A stretch of 64,000 bases of DNA from Chryseobacterium gleum (lineage in GTDB: Bacteria > Bacteroidota > Bacteroidia > Flavobacteriales > BACL11): NCBI GenBank assembly GCA_945865535.1, contig CAMBDW010000008.1:18801-82800 (forward strand), given 5' to 3'. The position numbers were made by a program, and so were the translations under genes. This document shows, in pieces, positions 9,653 to 17,213 of the stretch. The notes beneath the pieces are model-generated. The model searched no databases. It worked only from the letters and a program-made list of their open reading frames with translations, and had not been told where the DNA came from. Numbering within the stretch: position 1 is the first letter of the stretch; every line of letters starts with the position of its first letter.

Positions 9653-10825
9653 ATGAAGAAGATAATAGGAATAATTAGTGCATCAGTATTAACGCTTAAC
9701 GTATTTGCTCAAGATCCATCTTATGATGAATTAACAGGAGGACTAAATACCATTACAACTGCAGTGCCATTTTTGTTAATTGCTCCTGACTCTAGGTCAG
9801 GCGCTATGGGAGATGTTGGAGTAGCTACTAGCCCTGATGCAAATTCTATGCATTGGAATCCTGCAAAATTAGCTTTTACTTCAGAAGATATAGGTGCTTC
9901 AATATCCTATGTCCCATGGTTAAGAGCATTAGTTCCTGATATTAATTTGTCATATATTACAGGCTATAAAAAGCTAGATGATAATCAAGCTGTTGGTTTG
10001 GAAATGCGATATTTTTCATTAGGAGATATTACTTTTACGGACATAGTAGGTACTACAATCGGACAATACAGGCCGCATGAATTTGCATTAGGAGGTTCTT
10101 ATGCTAGAAAGTTGTCTGATCAGTTTTCATTGGCTATTTCAGGAAGATACATTTATTCTAATCTTACAGGAGGACAATCTGCAGGAGGAATTGAAACAGT
10201 TGCCGGCCAATCAATTGCTTCAGACTTAGCGGGGTTTTATACTAAACCCGTAAGGATGGGAGGACAGGATATTGATTTAGCTGTTGGTTTAAATATTTCA
10301 AATATTGGTAGTAAAGTTTCATATACTGAAACCTCAATTAGAGACTTCATCCCTATTAATATGAGATTAGGAACGGCATTAGGCGCTGATATTGACGACT
10401 ATAATAAAATTTCTTTGGCAATTGATATGAATAAATTACTGGTACCAACACCACCTATAACTGATAATGGTGAAATTGTTTCAGGCAAAGATTCTGATGT
10501 TGGTGTGGTTTCAGGAATATTTCAATCATTTGGTGATGCCCCAGGAGGCTATAAAGAGGAATTCAGAGAAATTAACTATTCAGTTGGTTCAGAGTATTGG
10601 TATAACGATCAGTTTGCTATCAGAGCGGGTTATTTCTTTGAACACGATACTAAAGGAGGTAGAAAATTCTTTACATTCGGGTCTGGAGTAAAGTATAGTG
10701 CATTTATTCTTGATTTTTCATATCTTGTAAATGCTTCAACTGATGCTGGAGCGACTAATCCTTTAGCAAATACCATGCGTTTTTCTATGACATGGAATTT
10801 TGGAGCAATGAAAGAAATGAACTAA
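9653..10825 (+). CDS. porV: Type IX secretion system outer-membrane protein PorV (LptO)
   Basis: The 390-aa protein has a short signal peptide (cleavage after NVFA) and the characteristic PorV start 'LTGGLNTITTAVPFLLIAPDSRSGAMGDVGVAT', of which the stretch around residues 38-58 is diagnostic, then 'NSMHWNPAKLAF' and FadL-like barrel strands to the end (MRFSMTWNFG). PorV binds T9SS C-terminal signals after translocation and hands cargo from the SprA/Sov channel to PorU. Its place directly after porU is the usual flavobacterial order. ispF starts 3 bases after its stop codon, so the two are likely co-transcribed. Confidence 0.95.
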   Translation: MKKIIGIISASVLTLNVFAQDPSYDELTGGLNTITTAVPFLLIAPDSRSGAMGDVGVATSPDANSMHWNPAKLAFTSEDIGASISYVPWLRALVPDINLSYITGYKKLDDNQAVGLEMRYFSLGDITFTDIVGTTIGQYRPHEFALGGSYARKLSDQFSLAISGRYIYSNLTGGQSAGGIETVAGQSIASDLAGFYTKPVRMGGQDIDLAVGLNISNIGSKVSYTETSIRDFIPINMRLGTALGADIDDYNKISLAIDMNKLLVPTPPITDNGEIVSGKDSDVGVVSGIFQSFGDAPGGYKEEFREINYSVGSEYWYNDQFAIRAGYFFEHDTKGGRKFFTFGSGVKYSAFILDFSYLVNASTDAGATNPLANTMRFSMTWNFGAMKEMN

Positions 10826-10828
10826 TCA

Positions 10829-11308
10829 ATGAAAATTAGAGTAGGTTTTGGTTTTGATGTCCACCAATTAAAAGAAGGTTTAGACTTTTGGTTAGGCGGG
10901 ATTATGGTTCCTCATACCAAAGGTGGTTTGGGCCATTCGGATGCTGATGTTTTAATACACTCTATTTGTGATGCCTTATTGGGTGCTGCCAATTTGGGCG
11001 ATATAGGCAAACACTTTCCTGATACAGATCTGAAATACAAAGCAATTGACAGTAAGATTCTTTTATCTTCAGTTATGAAACTTATTAGAGAAGAAGGTTA
11101 TGAATTAGGAAATATTGATTCTACTATTTGCTTGCAAACACCGAAAATAGGGTCTTATATTTCTCAGATGCAGAAAGTTTTGGCTTCTTGTATGGGAGTT
11201 GATAAAGATCTGATTTCTATTAAAGCAACTACAACCGAAGGACTAAGTTTTGTAGGCAGAGAAGAGGGTATTTCTGCTTATGCAAGTGTTCTTATTACTA
11301 AAGCCTAA
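10829..11308 (+). CDS. ispF: 2-C-methyl-D-erythritol 2,4-cyclodiphosphate synthase
   Basis: IspF forms the cyclodiphosphate intermediate of the MEP isoprenoid pathway. The 159-aa protein has the metal-binding GFDVHQL motif at residues 7-13, the GHSDADVLIHSICDALLGA motif near 34-52, a GDIGKHFPDTD motif, and the C-terminal KATTTEGLSFVGREEGI motif. Length is standard. Its start codon is 3 bases past porV, so it rides on the T9SS transcript. It converges with a DUF4442 gene and overlaps its end by 4 bases. Confidence 0.96.
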   Translation: MKIRVGFGFDVHQLKEGLDFWLGGIMVPHTKGGLGHSDADVLIHSICDALLGAANLGDIGKHFPDTDLKYKAIDSKILLSSVMKLIREEGYELGNIDSTICLQTPKIGSYISQMQKVLASCMGVDKDLISIKATTTEGLSFVGREEGISAYASVLITKA

Positions 11309-11784
11309 AACCCTAATTTTTCATTTCTTGTGTCATCCCTAAGATAGACCTGCATTTTTGCTCTTGCACAAACAACACCTTTTTTATTGATTGCCTCAAC
11401 AGTGTGCCAAATTTCAAATTTTCCTTTTTCATTTAAAGTGTTTTCAGCAAGATGGATATCTTCTTTAGTGATTTTAAAATCAAGTTTTAAAGTACTATCT
11501 GCTGGTTTTAGGTATTGTATTTCTGCTGACTTTAGCCAGATAATTAGTTTTCTTTTTTTATTAGCAAAGATGTGATAGTACATAGTAGGAAAATAAGGAT
11601 CACAAGCCGAGAAAATACTGCCTCCAAAAATAGTTTTACGAAAATTAATATTAAATAAGGCTCTTCTAAGAACCACTTTCATTTCTAAAAAATCATCAGA
11701 AATTTCTTTCAGTACGATTCTATTAAATAATAATGGAGGAAAAATATTTAAAACAAATTTGATAACAAATCTTGGTATTTTCAT
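11305..11784 (-). CDS. DUF4442 / hotdog-fold thioesterase-like protein
   Basis: From the ATG at 11784 the product is 159 aa. It resembles the DUF4442 family, a hotdog-fold group related to acyl-CoA thioesterases: 'NIFPPLLFNRI' near the start, 'NINFRKTIFGGSIFSACDPYFP' in the middle (the helix region of the hotdog), and 'LKFDFKITKEDI'/'KGKFEIWHTVEAINKKGVVCARAKM' strands at the end. The substrate is unknown. The frame extends upstream to an ATG at 11823, but a TATTTTTG promoter element sits at 11796-11789, 4 bases before the ATG at 11784, so the shorter start is chosen. Confidence 0.7.
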   Translation of the reverse strand: MKIPRFVIKFVLNIFPPLLFNRIVLKEISDDFLEMKVVLRRALFNINFRKTIFGGSIFSACDPYFPTMYYHIFANKKRKLIIWLKSAEIQYLKPADSTLKLDFKITKEDIHLAENTLNEKGKFEIWHTVEAINKKGVVCARAKMQVYLRDDTRNEKLGF

Positions 11785-11866
11785 GTTGCAAAAATAATTA
11801 ATTGCTATATAAATTCTTTTCAAATTGAATATTTTATACTTTTACATCAAATAAAAAAACATAAAA

Positions 11867-12481
11867 ATGAGGAATTACATCACAGAATTTATAGGTACAT
11901 TTTTTTTAGTACTTACAATAGGGCTTACTAGAGAACCTGTCTATATAGGAGTAATGCTAATGGCAATGGTTTATATGGGCGGTCATATATCTGGGGCTCA
12001 TTATAATCCAGCAGTAAGTATAGCTATGATATATAGAGGCTTACTTACCACTAAAGAAGCTATTAAGTATATCCTTTCTCAATTAGCTGGTGCCTTTTTA
12101 GCAGCATTAACAGTTAATTGGTTTATAGGTGATGTTATGCAAGTTGCACCAAGCAATACAGCTTCTGTTATGCAAATTCTTGCAGTAGAAGCTATTTTTA
12201 CTTTTGCTCTTATGTTAGTAATTTTAAATGTTGCTACTCATCCAAAAACAGCAGGAAATTCCTATTATGGTTTAGCTATTGGATTTACGATAATGGCAGC
12301 AGCATTTGCTGGCGGAGGAATTTCAGGAGGTGTTTATAATCCAGCTGTTGGAACAGGCCCCATATTAGTTGATGTAATACTAGGAGATGGCAAGACCTTA
12401 GCTAACTTATGGTATTATTTTGTTGGACCAATATTTGGGGCAATGGCAGCTACTTGTGTGTATGAATTTACTCTGGACTAA
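11867..12481 (+). CDS. MIP/aquaporin family channel
   Basis: The 204-aa membrane protein has the MIP duplication: first half EFIGTFFLV (about 6-14) and GGHISGAHYNPAVS (about 38-51) carrying the first NPA motif; second half VEAIFTFALMLVIL (about 109) and GGGISGGVYNPAVGTGP (about 145-161) carrying the second NPA. About six hydrophobic helices are seen. In most water channels the second motif reads NPAR and that arginine forms the aromatic/arginine filter; here the position is Val. The substrate may therefore not be only water. It is a monocistronic gene, convergent with tpx. It is shorter than the E. coli AqpZ type (about 230 aa). Confidence 0.88.
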   Translation: MRNYITEFIGTFFLVLTIGLTREPVYIGVMLMAMVYMGGHISGAHYNPAVSIAMIYRGLLTTKEAIKYILSQLAGAFLAALTVNWFIGDVMQVAPSNTASVMQILAVEAIFTFALMLVILNVATHPKTAGNSYYGLAIGFTIMAAAFAGGGISGGVYNPAVGTGPILVDVILGDGKTLANLWYYFVGPIFGAMAATCVYEFTLD

Positions 12482-12486
12482 GTTAT

Positions 12487-12984
12487 TTATAATACAGCTA
12501 AAGCAGCTTCATAGTTAGGTTCTGACCCTATTTCTGGAACTTGCTCAGTGTATACTACTTTATGATTTTCATCAAGAACAATAATGCATCTTGATAAAAG
12601 ATTAGCAAATTTCCCTTCTAAAATAGTTAATTCATAATCTTTTCCAAATTTACCAGATACAAAGTCTGATAATGTAATAACATTTTCTATTCCTTCAGCT
12701 CCACAGAATCTCTTTTGGGCAAAGGGCAAATCTCTTGAAATACAAAGCACCTTAGTATTAGAAAGGCTTGTCGCTTTGGCATTAAAATTTCTTACAGAAC
12801 TAGCACAAACTCCTGTCTCGATAGAAGGAAAAATATTCATTACAACCCTTACCCCCTTAAAATCATTTAGGGTTATATCTTGCAAATCGTTTCCTATTAG
12901 CAAAAAATCTTTTGCGGCTTCACCAATTTTTGGCAAATTACCTAATGTTTTTGTTGGATTATTTGATAAAGTAATGTTAGCCAT
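12487..12984 (-). CDS. tpx: Thiol peroxidase (Tpx-type peroxiredoxin)
   Basis: Tpx reduces hydrogen and alkyl hydroperoxides with electrons from thioredoxin. The 165-aa protein has the N-terminal 'GNLPKIGEAAKDFLL', the peroxidatic Cys in SIETGVCASSVRNFN (Cys about 60) and the resolving Cys in LPFAQKRFCGAEG (Cys about 94), the two-cysteine spacing of atypical 2-Cys Tpx. Length is standard. A TAGATTTG promoter motif is present on the minus strand at 13023-13016, giving a leader of about 30 bases. The gene stands alone, facing the aquaporin gene. Confidence 0.95.
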   Translation of the reverse strand: MANITLSNNPTKTLGNLPKIGEAAKDFLLIGNDLQDITLNDFKGVRVVMNIFPSIETGVCASSVRNFNAKATSLSNTKVLCISRDLPFAQKRFCGAEGIENVITLSDFVSGKFGKDYELTILEGKFANLLSRCIIVLDENHKVVYTEQVPEIGSEPNYEAALAVL

Positions 12985-13041
12985 AGTCTATTTTTTATGA
13001 TTATTAAATTGGGAGCAAATCTACATTAAATCAAACAAGAA

Positions 13042-13569
13042 TCATATTTTTGAAATAATAAAATCAGCCCTTTGTTTAATTGAAAGTTTAGGCACTTCTA
13101 CTAATTCATAGCTTTGAGATTTGTAAGTGCTTATAATAGAGATCTCAATCTTTTTAGCGGATGCTATATTTTCTGTTCTTTCACTATCATTTTCATAAAT
13201 CTCTTGCCAGATAGGTGTGTAAAAAACGGTTCTATTAAAATTACATTTTTTAATATCTTCAAGAATTTGTACTGTGACTTCTAAATTATTTAATCTTAAG
13301 TATGCAATACAGTCAATGGCACTTCTATCAAAGAAGCAAATGCCATCTTCCGCACTTGTTAAATATTGCTCGGTGCGCATATTTGCAATTTTATTTTCAA
13401 AAGCAATTTGATTTCTCCAGGGAAGAATTTCGCCTCCATTTTTTATTTGTTCAGCAATAACTTCTCGTGAGTTTTCATCAATACAGTGAAATCCTCTTTT
13501 TTTTAACTCATTAATAATGGCCGTTTTTCCTGTTCCAGGAGCTCCAGTAATTATGTATTTTTGATTCAT
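13042..13569 (-). CDS. AAA-type ATP-binding protein (AAA_28-like)
   Basis: The 175-aa protein has a Walker A P-loop GAPGTGKT at residues 8-15, then 'RGFHCIDENSREVI', which resembles the AAA_28 family of small P-loop proteins, and a Walker-B-like segment 'ICFFDRSAIDCIAYL'. The function is unknown; such proteins resemble nucleotide or cofactor kinases. It is the last gene of a minus-strand operon: its ATG is adjacent to the stop of the ZIP transporter gene (13570). The product ends KQRADFIISKI at 13042, close to the tpx promoter region. Confidence 0.75.
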   Translation of the reverse strand: MNQKYIITGAPGTGKTAIINELKKRGFHCIDENSREVIAEQIKNGGEILPWRNQIAFENKIANMRTEQYLTSAEDGICFFDRSAIDCIAYLRLNNLEVTVQILEDIKKCNFNRTVFYTPIWQEIYENDSERTENIASAKKIEISIISTYKSQSYELVEVPKLSIKQRADFIISKI

Positions 13570-14265
13570 CTACAAACTCAAAACAGCAATAAATGCTGCA
13601 ATAATTATAGCGAGCACTTTTTGCATACTGAATTTGTGGCCGTTACTACTTTCAAATAAAATAGTAGTAGAGATATGTAAGAAAATGCCAACTACAATTG
13701 CCATAATTTCGTTTTGGTAATTTGCAAGCCCTATAAATACATCGCCAGCAAAAACACCTAAAGGCGACATAAGACCAAACAATAAGATTAAAATGTAGGC
13801 CTTTTTCTTTGAGATATTTGATTGCAAGAAGAATGTCATAAGCACAATAGAAACAGGCAAATTGTGTAAGACTATACCTGTAAGTAAAGCATTGTGCGCA
13901 TGATCGTCTAAGTGACCTGCTAAAGGCATTCCTTCTAATAAAGCATGTAAGCAAAGACTGATTAATACCGAAAATGGAATTACATTGCTCTTATGAAAAT
14001 GACCGTGTTCTATCCCTTGTGAAAAATATTCTAATAAAATTTGGATTAGAAAACCAGCCAAAATAAAAATCCCAATATTATTTGAAGGATTGTTGCTAAA
14101 TAATTCGGGAATCAAATGAAGTACGCTTACCGCTAAAAGATAAGCCCCGCTAAAAGTGAGTAGCAATTGTAGAATTTTACTTTTTTTGATGTTGAATAGG
14201 TCAACAATAATTGCTCCAGTTAGTACTGATAAAAATAAAATTCCTAGTGTTAGTGGCGTGTTCAT
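13570..14265 (-). CDS. ZIP family divalent metal transporter
   Basis: The 231-aa protein has about eight hydrophobic helices. Metal-site residues typical of ZIP proteins are visible in the fourth and fifth helices: LCLHALLEGMPLAGH (about 104-118) and GIVLHNLPVSIVL (about 130-142). Between helices 3 and 4 there is a short His-containing loop (EHGHFH) and later HLDDHAHN, likely metal-binding. The family moves zinc, iron or other divalent cations into the cytoplasm. The start codon overlaps the upstream methyltransferase stop by 4 bases, and the AAA gene follows without a gap. Confidence 0.85.
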   Translation of the reverse strand: MNTPLTLGILFLSVLTGAIIVDLFNIKKSKILQLLLTFSGAYLLAVSVLHLIPELFSNNPSNNIGIFILAGFLIQILLEYFSQGIEHGHFHKSNVIPFSVLISLCLHALLEGMPLAGHLDDHAHNALLTGIVLHNLPVSIVLMTFFLQSNISKKKAYILILLFGLMSPLGVFAGDVFIGLANYQNEIMAIVVGIFLHISTTILFESSNGHKFSMQKVLAIIIAAFIAVLSL

Positions 14266-14984
14266 TTCTTACAAATTAATATTAATCTATCAGAAGAAGT
14301 CGCATTAAAATCTTCCAATTTATAATTACCAAAGATATCAATAATTTTTAGCCCTGCATTGCTAATTAAGTTAGAAAAATCAGTTAAAGTTAATGCTTTT
14401 ACCTTTTCTTGAAATTGATGATTTTTTCCATTATTTGCAAAAGCAATATCTTTTATAATATAATTGTTTTTAATACTTCTGTTAATTCTAAAAGTAACTC
14501 CATCAACTGTCTTTTTTTCAGAGTTTCTTAAGTTTTTAATTACTTTTTTAACATTCATAAAATCAATAATTAGAATTCCTTCTTGCTTTAGATTTAAAGT
14601 CATTGCATTTATGGCTTTTTGTTCATCTTCATACTTTTCAAAATAACCAAAAGAGGTGAATAGATTTGTGACTATATCAAAGTTGTTTTTTTGAAAGACT
14701 TTACGCATATCATGTACTGCAAATAGCAAAGTTTCATTTTCATCTTTCTTGGCACTATTGATACTGCTTTGTGATAAATCAATACCCACAACATCCATGC
14801 CTTTTTTGTTAAAATAATTAGCATGCCTACCTTTTCCACAAGCAATATCTAGGAGTTTGCTTTGCTTTGGAATTTGTAAATGAGATACTAAATTGTCAAT
14901 AAAAAATTCTGCTTCTTTCCCATCTCTATTTTTATAGAGTATGTGATAATAAGGAGAGTCAAACCAATTTACAAACCAACTCAT
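14262..14984 (-). CDS. Class I SAM-dependent methyltransferase
   Basis: The 240-aa protein has a Rossmann-type methyltransferase core: motif I LLDIACGKGRHANYF (about 41-55), an acidic residue at the end of beta-2 (VVGIDLSQSSI, about 66), 'VHDMRKVF' (motif II), and 'FDIVTNLFTSFGYF' (motif III/IV region). The phrase 'FTSFGYF...EDEQKAIN' is common in Methyltransf_25-type proteins of Bacteroidota. The substrate cannot be told. The N-terminus WFVNWFDSPYYHILY is also typical of this group. It is in an operon with rlmB upstream (14 bases) and the ZIP transporter downstream. Confidence 0.82.
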   Translation of the reverse strand: MSWFVNWFDSPYYHILYKNRDGKEAEFFIDNLVSHLQIPKQSKLLDIACGKGRHANYFNKKGMDVVGIDLSQSSINSAKKDENETLLFAVHDMRKVFQKNNFDIVTNLFTSFGYFEKYEDEQKAINAMTLNLKQEGILIIDFMNVKKVIKNLRNSEKKTVDGVTFRINRSIKNNYIIKDIAFANNGKNHQFQEKVKALTLTDFSNLISNAGLKIIDIFGNYKLEDFNATSSDRLILICKK

Positions 14985-14998
14985 AATTGTGGGTTTAG

Positions 14999-15754
14999 TT
15001 ATTTTCTCTGTCTTATTGCTTCATACAAAATAATTCCAGTTGCCACTGAAACATTTAATGAGGCAATCTTCCCAAGCATAGGAATTTTTGCTCTAGCATC
15101 ACTCATTTTTAAAAATTCAGGCGAAATTCCATCTTCTTCTGATCCTATAATAATAGCAGTAGGAGGCGTATAATCGGGTTTGTACATATTATCCTGAGTT
15201 TTTTCAGTACAAGCAATCAGTTGTATTCCACTATCTTTCATAAATTGTAAAGAGAGTTTTAAATTCCAAGTTCGGCAAACCGTAATTCTATGAAGCGCTC
15301 CAGCTGAGGTTTTTATAGCATCTGCATTAATTGCAGCCGCATTTTGTTCAGGAATTAAAATAGTATCAACCCCAGCACATTCGGCCGTTCTGGCAATTGC
15401 TCCAAAATTTCTAATATCAGTAATCCTGTCTAAAACTAAAATTAGAGGATTTTTTCCCTCTTCATATAAAGAAGGAATAACATCTTCAATATTGTGAAAG
15501 TCAATTGGAGAGATAAAGGCAAAAACGCCTTGATGATTTTTCTTTGTGAGGCGGTTTATTTTCTCTAAAGGAACATGTTTGTAATTGATTCTTTTGAGCC
15601 GAACTAATTTCCAGAGTTCTGCAAATAAATCGTTGTGCAATCCTTTTTGAATAAATAATTTGTCAATAGTTTTTTCCGCTTGAATTGCTTCAATTATAGA
15701 GCGAATTCCAAAAATATAGTTTTCTTCTTCTTTTTCTTCTTGTTTATTCATCAA
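14999..15754 (-). CDS. rlmB: 23S rRNA (guanosine-2'-O-)-methyltransferase RlmB (SpoU family)
   Basis: The 251-aa protein has the N-terminal substrate-binding domain (YIFGIRSIIEAI, about 13-24; HQGVFAFI, about 74) and a C-terminal SpoU/TrmH knot domain with the three motifs: LDRITDIRNFGAIARTA (motif 1, about 108-124), AIIIGSEEDGIS (motif 2, about 193-204), and IPMLGKIASLNVSVATGI (motif 3, about 219-236). RlmB methylates G2251 of 23S rRNA in E. coli. Length is standard. It lies 13 bases downstream of the ung/L,D-transpeptidase gene, in the same operon. Confidence 0.93.
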   Translation of the reverse strand: MMNKQEEKEEENYIFGIRSIIEAIQAEKTIDKLFIQKGLHNDLFAELWKLVRLKRINYKHVPLEKINRLTKKNHQGVFAFISPIDFHNIEDVIPSLYEEGKNPLILVLDRITDIRNFGAIARTAECAGVDTILIPEQNAAAINADAIKTSAGALHRITVCRTWNLKLSLQFMKDSGIQLIACTEKTQDNMYKPDYTPPTAIIIGSEEDGISPEFLKMSDARAKIPMLGKIASLNVSVATGIILYEAIRQRK

Positions 15755-15767
15755 GATATTTTTTGAA

Positions 15768-16991
15768 TTATAAAATTAGGACCAAAGTACCAACTTTTAC
15801 TATCTTGAACAAATCAATTACGTCTTTATTTTTCATTCTTATACAGCCGTGTGATGCTGGCGTTGCTAATCTTCCTTCTTCAGATGTGCCGTGAATATAA
15901 ATGTAGCGTTTGTAAGAGTCAATCCCTTTGCCTTTATTTTTGTCTTGCTCTAGTGCTTCAAGCCAAAATATTCTGCTGGTTATATCATCTGTTTTGCTTT
16001 TTGTGGTGTCATTATATATAGTAGCGATATCACCATAAAAAACTCTGCTTTTCATAATACCATTTGTTGGAGTTTTGGAGCCAAATTTAGATGCAACTCT
16101 ATGCAATCCTATTGGAGTTTTATTGCTTCCTGATTTATTGCCAATACCGTAAGCTGATGATGAAATAGTGTAAGTTTTTATTACTTTCCCGTTTTTAATA
16201 TGATGCATTTCTTGATTCTCAAAAGATATAAAAAGCAATTCATTAAAGTTTTCAGTAATGTAATTTTTAGCTTTTTTAATGATGTCATTTTGAGCAGAAA
16301 TAGAAGTAGATATGCATAAGTTCCAATTAATTGGTTTGTGATTGTTTTTAATTAGTATTTTATTAGTTTTTGAAAAGTGTTTACATCCTAGAAATCCTCT
16401 GTAAGCTGATAATGGTGAGGGATGATTTGTTTTTAAGATGTAATGTTTTTTAGTATTGATTAATACTGATTTTTTTTGAGCAAAAGCACCCCAAAGTAAA
16501 AAAATCAATCCATTCTTTTCTGATGATAATTTTGATATTACTGAATCGGTAAAATCTTCCCAAGCTAAATATTGATGCGATCCAGCTTCTTTTTCCCGCA
16601 CAGTTAATGTTGCATTTAACAGCAGTACTCCTTGCTTTGCCCAGCTTTCTAAATTACCGTTTCTTGATATTGGAATATTTAAATCTGATTGTAATTCTTT
16701 AAATATGTTGAGTAATGAAGGTGGTATTTTTTCCCCATTAGGAACTGAAAAAGCAAGTCCGTGAGCTTGTCCTTTTCCATGGTAAGGATCTTGTCCAATA
16801 ATTACTACTTTAGTTTTCGAAAAAGAACAAAGTTTAAAAGCAGTAAAAACATTATCTTCTAAAGGAAAAACACTATATTTTTCTCTCTCATTAGCAACAA
16901 ATTGAGTTAATTCTTTAAATGATTCCTTTTGGAATTCATCTTTTAAAATAATATCCCAATCATTATTTATTAATGGAGTTGTGTGTTTCAT
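15768..16991 (-). CDS. Fusion: uracil-DNA glycosylase (Ung) + L,D-transpeptidase (YkuD) domain
   Basis: The 407-aa frame joins two complete domains. Residues 1 to about 223 are a family-1 uracil-DNA glycosylase: GQDPYHGKGQAHGLAFS (catalytic Asp about 68), LLLNATLTV, and the HPSPLSAYRGF motif near 195-205, ending KPINWN as Ung proteins normally do. Residues about 235-407 are a YkuD-type L,D-transpeptidase with His in YIHGT (367) and the catalytic SHGCIRM (Cys 383). Ung works on DNA in the cytoplasm, the transpeptidase on periplasmic peptidoglycan, so one polypeptide is puzzling. The junction (LCISTSISAQND, 224-235) looks like the tail of a signal peptide. No other frame supplies a start for a separate secreted enzyme. 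A TATCTTTG promoter motif lies at 17012-17005. rlmB follows. Confidence 0.85.
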   Translation of the reverse strand: MKHTTPLINNDWDIILKDEFQKESFKELTQFVANEREKYSVFPLEDNVFTAFKLCSFSKTKVVIIGQDPYHGKGQAHGLAFSVPNGEKIPPSLLNIFKELQSDLNIPISRNGNLESWAKQGVLLLNATLTVREKEAGSHQYLAWEDFTDSVISKLSSEKNGLIFLLWGAFAQKKSVLINTKKHYILKTNHPSPLSAYRGFLGCKHFSKTNKILIKNNHKPINWNLCISTSISAQNDIIKKAKNYITENFNELLFISFENQEMHHIKNGKVIKTYTISSSAYGIGNKSGSNKTPIGLHRVASKFGSKTPTNGIMKSRVFYGDIATIYNDTTKSKTDDITSRIFWLEALEQDKNKGKGIDSYKRYIYIHGTSEEGRLATPASHGCIRMKNKDVIDLFKIVKVGTLVLIL

Positions 16992-17004
16992 TTTATTAAC
17001 ATTA

Positions 17005-17012
17005 CAAAGATA
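17005..17012 (-). promoter_or_regulatory. Bacteroidota -7 promoter element before the ung-fusion operon
   Basis: On the minus strand TATCTTTG matches TAnnTTTG, 13 bases before the ATG at 16991. It would drive the operon ung-fusion, rlmB, methyltransferase, ZIP, AAA. Confidence 0.55.
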
Positions 17013-17053
17013 TAAACTATTGATAGTTTTTTTTCTTAGTCAAATTAAGTATG

Positions 17054-17061
17054 TATTTTTG
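17054..17061 (+). promoter_or_regulatory. Bacteroidota -7 promoter element before the small lipoprotein and lipA
   Basis: TATTTTTG matches TAnnTTTG, 18 bases before the ATG at 17080. No convincing -33 TTG was found at the usual distance. Confidence 0.5.
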
Positions 17062-17079
17062 CCAAAAAATTACCATTTT

Positions 17080-17202
17080 ATGAAAAAATATATTTTCTGT
17101 TCTATTTTATTTTTTGCCATTTTATTAACCAGTTCTTGTAGTGTTTATAAAAAACCGTGTGAAGGAGTGGGGCAAATTAATACTAGCAAACCAAATTCAT
17201 AA
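17080..17202 (+). CDS. Small lipoprotein (40 aa)
   Basis: A 40-aa product starts at ATG 17080 with a clear lipoprotein signal peptide: a Lys-Lys start, the hydrophobic stretch [14 protein letters not shown], and a lipobox ending SSC (Cys 20). The mature part is only about 20 residues ([20 protein letters not shown]) with one further Cys. The frame is open to an ATG at 16981, but a TATTTTTG promoter element at 17054-17061 and the signal peptide make 17080 the start. Similar tiny 'SCSVYKKPC' lipoproteins occur in flavobacteria as far as I recall; the function is unknown. lipA starts 11 bases after its stop. Confidence 0.7.
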   Translation: MKKYIFCSILFFAILLTSSCSVYKKPCEGVGQINTSKPNS

Positions 17203-17213
17203 ACTACTTCTGT

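Noticed and set aside
13652..13954. A 100-codon frame inside the ZIP transporter gene
   Set aside because: It is on the same strand in another frame, is a shadow of the membrane-protein coding sequence, and has an atypical composition. The ZIP frame has clear motifs.
15768..16991. The Ung-transpeptidase fusion as a simple frameshift error hiding two genes
   Set aside because: Neither other frame near 16290-16400 offers a start codon with a usable signal peptide joined to the transpeptidase frame, and both domains are in one frame. Error is not excluded and is kept as the refuting test in the finding.
16981..17202. A 73-codon frame covering the small lipoprotein gene
   Set aside because: Its first ATG lies upstream of the predicted promoter, and the signal peptide and lipobox begin at the internal ATG 17080. 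Only the 40-aa form is listed.
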